The notes under the pieces were generated by a model. That model saw only the letters and a list, made by a program, of their open reading frames with translations. It ran no database searches and was not told the DNA's origin. Made by a program: the position numbers and the translations under genes. From the NCBI RefSeq assembly GCF_000225345.1, contig NC_015977.1, positions 3,286,001 to 3,350,000 on the forward strand: 64,000 bases of DNA, given 5' to 3'. The stretch's first letter is position 1, and each line of letters begins with the position of its first letter. Positions 49,566 to 58,461 of the stretch are shown here, in pieces. This stretch comes from Roseburia hominis A2-183 (GTDB lineage Bacteria; Bacillota; Clostridia; Lachnospirales; Lachnospiraceae).

Positions 49566-50610
49566 TCCAGCCACCTCCGTACATATCATGCTGTACCTCC
49601 TGCTGATAATAATGATTCATCGTTGAGGGTGCATTATAAAGAGCTGTTACCATATATGCCTTGATATTTGCAATTTTCGTAGTTGTTTCCTGCATACATC
49701 CTATCACATATTCCAAATGGGAGCTATTCAGTTTGAGGAACTTTGATTTTACAAGCTCATATGGATAATCATTTCCACCGATTTTAACAGTCTTATGCTT
49801 CACACATACAATCTCGCAGATTACCTCATACAATTCCTCATACAGCCCTTTGTCCTGCCATCTGCCATATTTCATGTGATGTTCGTACTCAATATTCTCT
49901 TTGATGATTTCCATGTAAGCATTGACATCTTCCATCACATCAATCTCCCCTTCCAACTCACTGCCGGATTGATTGATAGGATTGATATAATTCCTATCAA
50001 TATTACTCTGGTTAGTATGATTATAGTTAGTATAATTAGGGTCTGCTTTTTGAACTTCCGCAAGTTCAGATATTGTACTTCTTGAAGTAAAATTTTTAGA
50101 CTTCTGGAAGTCTGCTTTTTGAACCTCTTGAAGTTCAGTTTCTGAACTTCTGGAAGTATAACTTTTAGAACTCTTGAGGTTCAAATCCTGAACTTCTGTG
50201 GAAACATCAGCATTTGCAGGCGTTTCTTCTTCTGCTTCTCCTATTGTGGCAAAATTCTTTACATAAATAATATCCGGTTTTCCAAGTCCCCTGCGTTTCT
50301 TTTCGATCAATCCTATCCCATTATCACTGTCCAACTCTTTCATAATCTTAACACAGGTTGCTTTTGCACATCCCAAATCCTCCATGACATTATCAAGAGT
50401 ATAAATGATATAGGCTCTGTTTTCTTCATCCAACCAGCCATTTTTCATAGACAGTGACATACGGTCAAGCATCAGACCGTACAGGAGCTTGGCATCGCTG
50501 CTAAGCCCCTTGAAACGCTCGTCTTTAATCAGCAACCGAGGAACACGATAAAAGGAAAACTGTTCTGCTTCAATCCCATAGTAATAATCAAACTGTATCT
50601 GTTTACCCAT
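49546..50610 (-). CDS. repA: RepA-type replication initiator of the ICE
   Basis: A 354-residue protein. The RepA_N winged-helix domain is at about 15-120 (FSFYRVPRLLIKDERFKGLSSDAKLLYGLMLDRMSLS, KKRRGLGKPDIIYVKNF). The linker (about 130-200) is Ser/Thr-rich and encoded by seven palindromic DNA repeats. The C-terminal domain (NAYMEIIKENIEYEHHM to IKAYMVTALYNAPSTMNHYYQ) is the DUF6017 type seen in ICE initiators. It precedes the membrane protein gene with overlap. Together with parA and parB it suggests that the excised ICE replicates and segregates like a plasmid. Confidence 0.9.
   Translation of the reverse strand: MGKQIQFDYYYGIEAEQFSFYRVPRLLIKDERFKGLSSDAKLLYGLMLDRMSLSMKNGWLDEENRAYIIYTLDNVMEDLGCAKATCVKIMKELDSDNGIGLIEKKRRGLGKPDIIYVKNFATIGEAEEETPANADVSTEVQDLNLKSSKSYTSRSSETELQEVQKADFQKSKNFTSRSTISELAEVQKADPNYTNYNHTNQSNIDRNYINPINQSGSELEGEIDVMEDVNAYMEIIKENIEYEHHMKYGRWQDKGLYEELYEVICEIVCVKHKTVKIGGNDYPYELVKSKFLKLNSSHLEYVIGCMQETTTKIANIKAYMVTALYNAPSTMNHYYQQEVQHDMYGGGWNEKNIG
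50051..50203. repeat. Seven palindromic iterons inside repA, candidate replication origin
   Basis: Units of the form TGAACTTC-N2-GAAGTTCA start near 50051, 50074, 50098, 50120, 50143, 50167 and 50189, 22-24 bp apart (two helix turns). The first and fourth are near-perfect palindromes. They encode the low-complexity linker of RepA. RepA_N initiators are known to bind repeats within their own gene, so this is the likely oriV. Confidence 0.75.
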
Positions 50611-50625
50611 TTTACCGCACCCCCT

Positions 50626-51513
50626 TTACTGTTTCTTCTGCCATTCCTCCAATAATTGCAGGATAATCCCCTCAATCTCTTCGCTGGAGTATTCCTCTGA
50701 AAAAAACTGGCTGATTTTTTCAGACTTGATTGTAACTTTCCTCTCTTTCGGCTTTTCCTCGGTCAGTATCAGACGCACCATCGGCAGCGTCAGTTCGCCG
50801 CTTTTCCCATATTCCTTCAGCTTGGCAGACTGTACTGTGGAAATATTTGCTCCGCTTTCCTCAAGGATTACCAGCACCCACTGTTGTGCATCTTCCGACA
50901 GAAAGGAAATGTCAACACCCTGTACCAGACCGATTTTCTTTCTGTCAACCAACTCTAGCAGCTCATCGGACAGCCTTGCAAGCCAGATATACCGTTGCAC
51001 CGTCTTTCCGCTTTCTCCGACAGCTTCTCCTACCTCGTCAAGCGTATTTCCGTTTCCTTTTCTGCCCTGATGCTTCATAGCCTCGTATTTCATGGCATAA
51101 GCTTTCGCCTTCTCACTTGGCAGAATGTCCTCACGCTGAATGTTGGAATCCACCATGATAATCGTAGCTTCATCGTCTGTATAATTGCGGACTATCACAG
51201 GCATATCCTCTTTTCCTGCCCGTTCTGAACCTCGTTTTCTGCGGTGTCCGGCTATGATTTCATAGCCACCCTCTGCCCTCGGTCTTGCAATTCCCGGTAC
51301 GAGCACCCCATACTTACTGATGCTTTCCGTTGTTTCTTCCATTTTTTCATCGTCCAGTACACGGAACGGATGATTTCTAAACTCATGCAAATCCGTGAGC
51401 TTGGCTCTGATAATCTGCTCTTCGCTCCCTGTCTTTTCTTCTGCATTTCCAAATAAATCATCATAACTGCTTAATTTTACCTTTGCGGCACTTCCTGCTT
51501 TACTCATTCCCAA
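50626..51513 (-). CDS. parB: ParB-family partition protein
   Basis: A 295-residue protein with the ParB/Sulfiredoxin N-terminal domain (RAKLTDLHEFRNHPFRVLDDEKMEE, YEIIAGHRRKRGSERAGKEDMPVIV) and a central helix-turn-helix (LDEVGEAVGESGKTVQRYIWLARLSDELLELVD). It would bind parS-like sites; the eight dispersed ICE palindromes are candidates. Its start overlaps parA by 14 bases and it ends 15 bases before repA. Confidence 0.92.
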   Translation of the reverse strand: MGMSKAGSAAKVKLSSYDDLFGNAEEKTGSEEQIIRAKLTDLHEFRNHPFRVLDDEKMEETTESISKYGVLVPGIARPRAEGGYEIIAGHRRKRGSERAGKEDMPVIVRNYTDDEATIIMVDSNIQREDILPSEKAKAYAMKYEAMKHQGRKGNGNTLDEVGEAVGESGKTVQRYIWLARLSDELLELVDRKKIGLVQGVDISFLSEDAQQWVLVILEESGANISTVQSAKLKEYGKSGELTLPMVRLILTEEKPKERKVTIKSEKISQFFSEEYSSEEIEGIILQLLEEWQKKQ

Positions 51514-52282
51514 GCACCTCCTCCGTCAAAGACTGATAAGCAGCGGCTACTTTGCCTTTCGGATCATGTTCGTAGATACTGACACCCTCTGCGGAAATCT
51601 CTGCCGCACGGACGGAAATGGGAATACTGTTTTCAAATATCCGCACCTTGCTACCGTAATTCTCCACCAGTAATGCAGTAATGTCCTTTGCATAATTGGT
51701 TCGAGCATCCACCATTGTCAGCAGAATCCCCTCAATCATCAGCTTCGGGTTAATCTGTCTCCTGACCTTTCCTATGGTCTTAATAAGCTGCTGCAACCCT
51801 TTTGCCGGAAGATATGCCGCCTGCACTGGAATCAGAATACTGTCCGCACAGGCAAAAGCGTTTATAGTAATCATGCCGAGAGAGGGCATACAGTCAATCA
51901 GAATATAATCATAATTATCCTTTACCAGCTCTATGTAGGAACGCATCACAAGCTCTCTGCTCATCACATTTACAAGTGATACTTCCAGACCGGAAAGCTC
52001 AATGTTTCCCGGCATCAGGTCAATTCCCTCTTTGTGTTTCAGGATACCATAATCCGCTTCCATATCTTCATCATTGATGATATTGCCAAGTGCTGTTGCA
52101 AGTGTTTCCTCTAGCTTGTCCGGCTCTGTGAAGCCAAGACTGTCTGTCAGACTGCCCTGTGCATCGGCATCAATCAGCAGGACTTTCTTGCCCTGTTTTG
52201 CCAATCCTATGCCTAAATTACTGGTTGTGGTGGTCTTGCCCACACCACCTTTTTGGTTTGCGATTGCGATTATTTTACACAT
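51500..52282 (-). CDS. parA: ParA-family partition ATPase
   Basis: A 260-residue deviant-Walker ATPase: QKGGVGKTTTTSNLGIGLA at 9-27, then VLLIDADAQGSLTDSLG and LIDCMPSLGMITINA. It partitions the element with ParB. AAGGAGAATCTATC precedes the ATG at 52282. It lacks an N-terminal DNA-binding extension, so it is the small (Soj-like) type. Confidence 0.94.
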   Translation of the reverse strand: MCKIIAIANQKGGVGKTTTTSNLGIGLAKQGKKVLLIDADAQGSLTDSLGFTEPDKLEETLATALGNIINDEDMEADYGILKHKEGIDLMPGNIELSGLEVSLVNVMSRELVMRSYIELVKDNYDYILIDCMPSLGMITINAFACADSILIPVQAAYLPAKGLQQLIKTIGKVRRQINPKLMIEGILLTMVDARTNYAKDITALLVENYGSKVRIFENSIPISVRAAEISAEGVSIYEHDPKGKVAAAYQSLTEEVLGNE

Positions 52283-52305
52283 GATAGATTCTCCTTTGTT
52301 TTCTG

Positions 52306-52482
52306 CTATTTTTCTGCTACGTTTCTTTTCTTTACTTCTACATACGCCCTGTAAAATTTCTTCGTTCCCTTATTCGGATACATCTCGGAAAACTCCGTTA
52401 CTTCCACTTTCGGATTCCTCTGCAAAATCTTTCCGAACCACTTAATATCATTCTTTGTTCCCATCAATCTGACTTTTAACAT
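52306..52482 (-). CDS. DUF3970-like small protein
   Basis: A 58-residue basic protein: MLKVRLMGTKNDIKWFGKIL, YPNKGTKKFYRAYVEVKKR. The length and pattern match small proteins of Clostridia ICEs that I believe are DUF3970. Its ATG shares a base with the stop of the upstream gene (TAATG), and it ends 23 bases before parA. Confidence 0.7.
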   Translation of the reverse strand: MLKVRLMGTKNDIKWFGKILQRNPKVEVTEFSEMYPNKGTKKFYRAYVEVKKRNVAEK

Positions 52483-52955
52483 TAGTCTGTTCCTCCCAAT
52501 AAGGCATACAGCTTATGGTTGTATGTGGCATATTCCGGATACCGAATCTGAATTGCCTGCCAGAAATATGGTGCATAAGCACAGCAGAATATTTCCTCCA
52601 CCGTGTACTGCCTGCACTCGTCCACCTGTTCTTCTGCATCTTCATAATCGGAAACACTTGGTGTTCCATTGCAATACAGATTGAATGCCATTCTGATCAC
52701 TCTCACACTTCCACTGGTCTGCCAGCCTTCGTGTAAACACTCTGTTATTACGCATCCTGTTTTGAAATCATAAATTCTGTAAACATTTCTTCTGGTATCA
52801 TCGCTGATCCCAAGACAATAGCAGAGTGCCTTGTGGTAAACATCCTGATACCGGACTTCCTTTAACTTCTCGTAGTAGAATTTCTCATGTGCATCGCTGA
52901 TAAAAATAATCTTTTCTTCCTTTTTGGTTTCTGCTCCTAACGCTGTACTTGTCAT
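52482..52955 (-). CDS. ICE hypothetical protein at the right end (DUF6075-like)
   Basis: A 157-residue soluble protein: FISDAHEKFYYEKLKEVRYQDVYHKALCYCLGISDDTRRNVYRIYDF, CLHEGWQTSGSVRVIRMAFNLYCNG, CCAYAPYFWQAIQIRYPEY. It looks like a conserved ICE family (possibly DUF6075; name not certain) of unknown function. AAGGAGGGTTCTATT precedes the ATG. It is the outermost gene on this side of the ICE. Confidence 0.7.
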   Translation of the reverse strand: MTSTALGAETKKEEKIIFISDAHEKFYYEKLKEVRYQDVYHKALCYCLGISDDTRRNVYRIYDFKTGCVITECLHEGWQTSGSVRVIRMAFNLYCNGTPSVSDYEDAEEQVDECRQYTVEEIFCCAYAPYFWQAIQIRYPEYATYNHKLYALLGGTD

Positions 52956-53006
52956 AATAGAACCCTCCTTGTGTTATTTTGATTTTGTTTTGACCATAAC
53001 AACAGA

Positions 53007-53044
53007 AAAAGGACACTCTCCGTTTTATTGGAAAATGTCCTTTT
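53007..53044. terminator. Bidirectional terminator at the ICE right end
   Basis: AAAAGGACA (53007-53015) and TGTCCTTTT (53036-53044) form a 9-bp stem with A and T runs on both sides. It lies between lysS and the first ICE gene and would stop host operon transcripts from entering the ICE. Confidence 0.7.
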
Positions 53045-53100
53045 AATAGCATTCAACTATTAAGTTTTGAAAGGTTCTGATTTCTAAAACATCCCTTTTC

Positions 53101-53152
53101 AGTCCATATTAGTCCACCGAATGACACAAATTTGATGTCAATTTGATGTCAA
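53101..53152. repeat. Direct repeats at the ICE/chromosome boundary
   Basis: AGTCCA at 53101-53106 and 53111-53116, and TTTGATGTCAA at 53131-53141 and 53142-53152 in perfect tandem. Paired short repeats near one end fit arm-type integrase binding sites. The att core cannot be fixed because the left end is missing. Confidence 0.5.
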
Positions 53153-53193
53153 ACACTCGATAAACTCATAAAAGTCTATGGATTTTCTGATTC

Positions 53194-55131
53194 TTAGTAC
53201 AACTTCGCACCTGCCGGAATCCGGTCATTCACCATGAGAAGATTTAATCCCTCATGTCCATCTTCCTCGTGTACTGCTGAAATCAGCATACCCTCGGAAT
53301 CAATGCCCATCATCTTTCTCGGAGGCAAATTTACGATTGCAATCGCTGTCTTGCCAATCAGATCTTCTGGCTCGTAATACTCGTGAATACCGCTTAAAAT
53401 CGTGCGTTTCCGGTCTGTTCCGTCATCCAGAGTGAACTTTAAAAGCTTCTTTGACTTCGGTACTGCTTCACATTCCAGAATCTTTACTGCACGGAAATCA
53501 GCCTTTGCAAAGGTATCGAAATCAATCATTTCTTCAAACAATGGTTCGATTTTTACGTTGGAGAAATCAATCTTTTCTGCAACCTTTTCCTCTGCCACAG
53601 CAGCATTTTCTACTGCCTTTTCAGCCTTCCCTTCGCCCTTCTTAGCGTCTAAGGACTTCATTGTCGGGAACAGCAGTACATCGCGGATCGCCGGGCTGTT
53701 GGTCATCATCATGACCATACGGTCGATTCCGAATCCGATACCTCCGGTCGGCGGCATACCGATGGAAAGTGCATTCAAGAAATCCTCATCGGTGTGGTTC
53801 GCTTCCTCATCTCCGGCTGCAAAAGCCTCCTCCTGGGCAGCAAAACGCGCGCGCTGGTCAATCGGATCATTCAGCTCAGAGTAAGCATTTGCCATCTCCC
53901 AGCCGTTCATGAAGAACTCAAAACGCTCTACATAGTCCGGGTTCTCCGGCTTCTTCTTCGTGAGCGGAGAAATCTCGATCGGATGATCCATCACGAACGT
54001 CGGCTGGATCAGGTGCTCCTCGACATACTCCTCGAAGAAAAGATTTAAGATATCGCCCTTTTCGTGACGCTCCTCGTACTCGATGTGATGCTCATCTGCA
54101 AGCTTCTTCGCCTCGGCGGTATCCTTCACCTCGTTAAAATCGACGCCTGCATACTTCTTCACCGCATCCACCATGGTAATGCGCTCAAACGGCTTGGAGA
54201 GATCCATGGTATGCTCCCCGTAGGTCAGCATCTCGGAACCGGTCACTTCCTTTGCCACATAGCGGTAAAGGTTCTCGGTCAGATCCATCATGCCGTGGTA
54301 ATCGGTATATGCCTGATACAGCTCCATGAGTGTGAACTCCGGATTGTGTCTGGTGTCCAGACCCTCATTACGGAATACGCGACCAATCTCATAGACACGC
54401 TCCATGCCGCCGACAATCAGTCTCTTTAAGTAAAGCTCCAGAGAAATACGAAGCTTTAAGTCCTCGTCTAACGCATTGAAATGTGTCTCAAACGGTCTTG
54501 CAGCCGCACCGCCCGCATTCGACACGAGCATCGGGGTCTCAACCTCCATGAAGCCCTGTCCGTCCAGATAGCGTCGGATCGTGCTGATAACCTTGGAACG
54601 CTTCACAAATGTGTCCTTCACATCCTCATTCATGATGAGATCGACATATCTCTGACGATATCTGGTATCGGTATCCGTCAGTCCGTGGAACTTCTCCGGC
54701 AGAATCTGTAAGCTCTTGGAAAGCAGTGTTACCTCTGCTGCATGAATGGAAATCTCGCCTGTTTTCGTCTTAAAAACGATACCCTTCACGCCTAAAATAT
54801 CGCCGACATCATACTTTTTGAAATCCGCGTAGGACTCCTCGCCGATGCTGTCGCGCGCTACATAGATCTGGATACGTCCCTTTAAGTCCTGAATATTGCA
54901 GAAAGATGCCTTACCCATGACACGTTTGAACATCATACGTCCGGCAAGAGATACCTCCTTGCCTTCCATCTCCTCAAAATGCTCCTTGACATCCGTGCTG
55001 TGATTCGTCACGTCATACTTGGTAATGACGAACGGGTCCTTTCCGTTCTCCTGCAGTTCGTGTAACTTATCATAACGAACCTTGAGCAGCTGGTTGACGT
55101 CCTGCTGCTGGTTATTATTCTGCTCTGCCAT
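53194..55131 (-). CDS. lysS: Lysyl-tRNA synthetase with a C-terminal tRNA-binding domain
   Basis: A 645-residue class II synthetase. OB-fold at about 57-130, motif 1 GFMEVETPML (193-202), motif 2 RVFRNEGL (251-258), motif 3 GGIGFGIDRM (463-472). After a Lys/Ala/Glu linker (about 495-520) an EMAP/Trbp111-like tRNA-binding domain follows (FRAVKILECEAVPKSKKLLKFTLDDG, GIDSEGMLISAV), about 537-645. Usual bacterial LysRS ends near 500, so this is a fusion. It is the last gene of the argF-birA-coaX-dusB-greA run. The ICE starts right behind its stop codon. Confidence 0.96.
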   Translation of the reverse strand: MAEQNNNQQQDVNQLLKVRYDKLHELQENGKDPFVITKYDVTNHSTDVKEHFEEMEGKEVSLAGRMMFKRVMGKASFCNIQDLKGRIQIYVARDSIGEESYADFKKYDVGDILGVKGIVFKTKTGEISIHAAEVTLLSKSLQILPEKFHGLTDTDTRYRQRYVDLIMNEDVKDTFVKRSKVISTIRRYLDGQGFMEVETPMLVSNAGGAAARPFETHFNALDEDLKLRISLELYLKRLIVGGMERVYEIGRVFRNEGLDTRHNPEFTLMELYQAYTDYHGMMDLTENLYRYVAKEVTGSEMLTYGEHTMDLSKPFERITMVDAVKKYAGVDFNEVKDTAEAKKLADEHHIEYEERHEKGDILNLFFEEYVEEHLIQPTFVMDHPIEISPLTKKKPENPDYVERFEFFMNGWEMANAYSELNDPIDQRARFAAQEEAFAAGDEEANHTDEDFLNALSIGMPPTGGIGFGIDRMVMMMTNSPAIRDVLLFPTMKSLDAKKGEGKAEKAVENAAVAEEKVAEKIDFSNVKIEPLFEEMIDFDTFAKADFRAVKILECEAVPKSKKLLKFTLDDGTDRKRTILSGIHEYYEPEDLIGKTAIAIVNLPPRKMMGIDSEGMLISAVHEEDGHEGLNLLMVNDRIPAGAKLY

Positions 55132-55195
55132 GCTTTTCCTCCATTTATCCTGCGCCGCCTGTCCGCATGAAGCGGAGTCCGCAGACGGTCATGCT

Positions 55196-55681
55196 CTACT
55201 CGTTTGATGATCTGTGAATGGAAAGTATCTTGTACTCGAACTCTCCTGCCGGTGTCGTTACCGTTACGGTATCGCCGACTTTCTTTCCAAGAAGCGCCTT
55301 ACCAACCGGCGACTCATTGGAAATCTTGCCCTTTAAGCTGTTTGCCTCTGTGGAACCCACGATCTTGTAGGTCAGCTCCTCGTCGAATTCACAGTCTAAG
55401 ATCTTTACCTGACATCCGATGCTTACCTTATCTAAGTCAGCCTCTTCCTCTACAAATACTTCAGCATTCTTGAGGATCTTCTCAAGCTCTTCAATACGTG
55501 CCTCAATATCTCTCTGCTCGTCCTTCGCTGCATCGTACTCTGCATTCTCGGACAGATCGCCCTGCTCTCTTGCTTCCTTGATCTTCTGGGAGACTTCCTT
55601 TCTCTTGACAACCTTTAAATCCTCTAATTCGTCCTCCAGTTTTTTGAGTCCTTCATACGTCAGAATGTTTTTCTTGTCCAT
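55196..55681 (-). CDS. greA: Transcription elongation factor GreA
   Basis: A 161-residue cleavage factor that rescues backtracked RNA polymerase. The N-terminal coiled coil ([50 protein letters not shown]) carries the acidic tip DLSENAEYD. The C-terminal FKBP-like domain ends [19 protein letters not shown]. It lies 64 bases before lysS. Complete. Confidence 0.97.
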   Translation of the reverse strand: MDKKNILTYEGLKKLEDELEDLKVVKRKEVSQKIKEAREQGDLSENAEYDAAKDEQRDIEARIEELEKILKNAEVFVEEEADLDKVSIGCQVKILDCEFDEELTYKIVGSTEANSLKGKISNESPVGKALLGKKVGDTVTVTTPAGEFEYKILSIHRSSNE

Positions 55682-55714
55682 TACTCTCTACCCTTCTTTG
55701 TAATTTTTATCAGT

Positions 55715-56263
55715 TCAATTTTCATAAAAAGCTTCTTCAAATCGGTCACGTCCAAGCTTTTCTCTCTGGTGATGCATGCTCTTAACAATCACAGTATTAT
55801 AACCGATAGGCACCATGATGTCAAGATTTTCGCCTTGTTTCCAGGGCTTTTTGTGGATCGGGATGTAGGTCGCCGCGGCGCAGATCATCTCTGTCCGGTA
55901 TGCTCCCTCCCACTCAAAATCCAGGATTACCTTCCGGGTCAGAAACGTTTCTCTCACCCCCGCCTGTCCTTCCCACGCAGACAGTCTGGTTTTGGGAAAA
56001 ACCATCACCACCAGCCCGTTCTCCTCATACATTCTCTCTGCAAACGCGGAAAAATATGCGGGGCGCCCGGTGTACACCGTAAGGTAATTCAGATCGTCAC
56101 CGATCTGTTCGAGCACATCGCGCACATCCGCCGGTTCAAAGACATGGCTCCGCTCCTCGTCAATCACCACAAGCTCCACGCGCTCCGGGCGAAAGCTTTG
56201 CGCCTTTAAGATCGCCAGAAATACCGGTCGGAAATTTCTAAGAAACTCATTAGAATAGGACAT
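55715..56263 (-). CDS. Conserved hypothetical protein between dusB and greA
   Basis: A 182-residue soluble protein (MSYSNEFLRNFRPVFLAILKAQSFRPERVELVVIDEERSHVFEPADVRDVLEQIG; FPKTRLSAWEGQAGVRETFLTRKVILDFEWEGAY). It starts three bases after the dusB stop and precedes greA by 33 bases, so it is in the operon. No motif I can name; appears to be a lineage-specific gene. Confidence 0.75.
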   Translation of the reverse strand: MSYSNEFLRNFRPVFLAILKAQSFRPERVELVVIDEERSHVFEPADVRDVLEQIGDDLNYLTVYTGRPAYFSAFAERMYEENGLVVMVFPKTRLSAWEGQAGVRETFLTRKVILDFEWEGAYRTEMICAAATYIPIHKKPWKQGENLDIMVPIGYNTVIVKSMHHQREKLGRDRFEEAFYEN

Positions 56264-56266
56264 TTC

Positions 56267-57268
56267 CTATGCCTCGTATCCGTTTTTCTCATTATATGAC
56301 TCCACTTCCCGGAATAATGCCTCGAGCTGCTCGTAATTCTCCACCTCGTTGATTCTTCCTCGAAGCTTGGACGAATTGCGGTACCCCGCGGTGTACCATG
56401 CCGCATGCTTGCGGATCTCACGGATGCCCGTGTAGTCTCCCTTGCAGTCGATCTGCATCTTTGCATGGCGCAGCAGCATCTCCGTCACCTCTGAAAAATC
56501 CGGCCGGGAAAGGTGCTCCCCCGTCTCAAAATAATGCAGAATCTGACGGAAAATCCAGGGATTTCCCTCCGCTCCGCGCGCGATCATATAGCCGTCGCAG
56601 CCGGTCTGCTCTGCCATCGCCGCCACATCCTCCGGTGTGCGGATATCCCCATTTCCAATGACAGGAATAGATACCGCCTCCTTCACCTGGCGGATAATAT
56701 CCCAGTCCGCATGTCCGGCATAATACTGCTCTCTGGTGCGCCCGTGCACCGCGACCGCCGCCGCACCGCTCTCCTGCGCAATGTGCGCCAGCTCGACCGC
56801 ATTGACGTGCGCATCGTCGAATCCCTTGCGGATCTTCACGGTCAGCGGTTTTTTGATCGCCCGCGCCGTCTTCTCTATGATCTCCCCGGCAAGCCTCGGA
56901 TTTTTCATGAGCGCGGAGCCGTCCCCGTTGTTGACGACCTTCGGAACCGGACAACCCATATTCAGATCCAGAATGTCAAACGGCCGCTCCTCAATCTGCT
57001 TCGCAATCTCACTGATAATATCCGGATCGGAGCCGAAAAGCTGCAGCGATACCGGGTGCTCCTTTGGATCAATGGTAAGAAGCTCCTCCGTGTTGCGGTT
57101 CTTATACAGAATCGCCTTGGCGCTCACCATTTCCATGCACACCAGCCCCGCGCCCTGTTCCCTGCAAAGCAAGCGAAATGGCAGGTCGCTTACGCCTGCC
57201 ATTGGTGCCAGTATCAAATTATTTTCTAAGGTTACATTTCCTATCTGCAGTGTTCGGATTATTGCCAC
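56267..57268 (-). CDS. dusB: tRNA dihydrouridine synthase B
   Basis: A 333-residue FMN-dependent TIM-barrel enzyme that reduces uridines in the tRNA D-loop. LAPMAGVSDLPFRLLCREQGAGLVCMEMVSA opens the barrel; DLNMGCPVPKVVNNGDGSALM is the tRNA-binding loop with the catalytic Cys in the GCP motif; GNGDIRTPEDV and ARGAEGNPWIF bind flavin phosphate. It follows coaX by 21 bases. Confidence 0.95.
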   Translation of the reverse strand: MAIIRTLQIGNVTLENNLILAPMAGVSDLPFRLLCREQGAGLVCMEMVSAKAILYKNRNTEELLTIDPKEHPVSLQLFGSDPDIISEIAKQIEERPFDILDLNMGCPVPKVVNNGDGSALMKNPRLAGEIIEKTARAIKKPLTVKIRKGFDDAHVNAVELAHIAQESGAAAVAVHGRTREQYYAGHADWDIIRQVKEAVSIPVIGNGDIRTPEDVAAMAEQTGCDGYMIARGAEGNPWIFRQILHYFETGEHLSRPDFSEVTEMLLRHAKMQIDCKGDYTGIREIRKHAAWYTAGYRNSSKLRGRINEVENYEQLEALFREVESYNEKNGYEA

Positions 57269-57289
57269 GCTGCCACCCTCATTTTCTAC

Positions 57290-58078
57290 TTACTTAATCT
57301 TCCCGGATTTACGGTTCTGCTTTTTATAGATGAGATTCATGCCCTTCAATGTCAGGTTCGGGTCATACACATCGATCATTGTGGTCTCATTTGCAATGAT
57401 TCTGCCCAGTCCGCCGGTTGCCACGACCTTGACCTCGCCCATGTTCGCCTCATCGATCATATGACGGATGATGTATTCCGTCTGTCCGATCTGCCCGTAG
57501 ACAAGCCCTGCCTGCATGGAGGAAATCGTCTCCTTCGCGAGGATGCTCGCCGGCTTGCGGATCTCAATCTCCGGAAGCTTCGCCGCATCTTCCCACAATG
57601 CTTTTGCGGAAATGCGGATTCCTGGAGCTGTAACGCCGGATACAAACGCGCCGTCCTTGTCCACCAGATCGTACGTGGTTGCCGTGCCAAAATCAAGGAC
57701 AAGCACCGGTCCGCCATACAGCTCATACGCTGCCGCTGCATCCACAATACGGTCCGCACCGATCTGGCGCGGGTTCTCAGTCACGACACGGATACCGGTC
57801 TTGGTTCCCGGCTCCACAATAATCGGCCGGATGCTAAAATACTTGATAATCGCCCCCTCAAGGGAATGCATCACATTCGGAACAACCGATGCGATAATCG
57901 CATCCTCAATATCGTCATGTGAAATCGAATTCTGCTCCAGCAGGTTGCTCAACAGCATCCCGTATTCATCGGATGTACGGGGCATTTTCGTCGTGATACG
58001 AAAATTCGATACCACCTCGTCTCCCCGGAATACTCCCACGGTAATATTTGTGTTTCCCACATCAATCGTCATTATCAT
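57290..58078 (-). CDS. coaX: Type III pantothenate kinase
   Basis: A 262-residue kinase for the first step of coenzyme A synthesis. Motifs: [12 protein letters not shown] (phosphate-binding), [39 protein letters not shown], and the GGLG loop near residue 220. It lies 12 bases after the DUF6145-like gene. Complete. Confidence 0.96.
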   Translation of the reverse strand: MIMTIDVGNTNITVGVFRGDEVVSNFRITTKMPRTSDEYGMLLSNLLEQNSISHDDIEDAIIASVVPNVMHSLEGAIIKYFSIRPIIVEPGTKTGIRVVTENPRQIGADRIVDAAAAYELYGGPVLVLDFGTATTYDLVDKDGAFVSGVTAPGIRISAKALWEDAAKLPEIEIRKPASILAKETISSMQAGLVYGQIGQTEYIIRHMIDEANMGEVKVVATGGLGRIIANETTMIDVYDPNLTLKGMNLIYKKQNRKSGKIK

Positions 58079-58090
58079 CGTCCGTACCCC

Positions 58091-58408
58091 CTATATTCCC
58101 ACGTATAAAACCTTATAATACATCTGCAGCGCTTCCAGCAGTTCCTGTTTTGTCTGCTGTAACTGACGGATCTTAAGTCCGCAGCCGATCTCGTCGTACA
58201 GCAGATCATTTTCATCGCAGGAGGTGCGGAATTCCAGTTCGCCCGTTTCGCTGAACACCAGCTGAAAAATACCGCCCACATCCTCCGTGAAAAGCACGCA
58301 CATGATCTTCAACTCGTTCTTGATCTGCTCCGGCAGACCCTTAAAATCTTCGTTCAGGTAAAATTTTTTATTGTATGCGCTCGCACCGCACAGTACCACT
58401 TCTTCCAT
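58091..58408 (-). CDS. Small conserved protein between birA and coaX (DUF6145-like)
   Basis: A 105-residue protein: MEEVVLCGASAYNKKFYLNEDFKGLPEQIKNELKIMCVLFTEDVGGIFQLVF. The start at 58408 has GAAAGG about ten bases upstream; an ATG three codons earlier (58417) is possible. It is part of the operon. The family is probably DUF6145, of unknown function and typical of Lachnospiraceae. Confidence 0.75.
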   Translation of the reverse strand: MEEVVLCGASAYNKKFYLNEDFKGLPEQIKNELKIMCVLFTEDVGGIFQLVFSETGELEFRTSCDENDLLYDEIGCGLKIRQLQQTKQELLEALQMYYKVLYVGI

Positions 58409-58461
58409 CTCAGACATTCCTTTCCAAACCGTTTCCACGGACGCCGCCCGCGCAGCACCCT

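Larger units (their letters stand above)
1..53193. mobile_element. Tn1549/CTn-like integrative conjugative element, left end outside the window
   Basis: The gene set parA, parB, repA, pcfB, virD4, maff2, trbL-like, prgI, virB4, M23/NlpC hydrolase, DUF4315, DUF4366, topB and ArdC-methylase-helicase is the conserved backbone of Tn1549-like elements such as C. difficile CTn4. All but one small HTH gene are on the minus strand. The right boundary lies between the stop of the 52482-52955 gene and the lysS stop codon, because everything beyond is housekeeping. The exact end was not resolved; tandem repeats at 53131-53152 mark the likely area. Two serine-recombinase elements are nested inside, at 17616-28036 and 29117-44782. 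Integrase and ICE relaxase are not in the window. Confidence 0.88.

Noticed and set aside
53046..53193. tRNA gene as the ICE attachment site
   Set aside because: No cloverleaf or T-loop sequence could be found next to the boundary; lysS ends directly beside the ICE.
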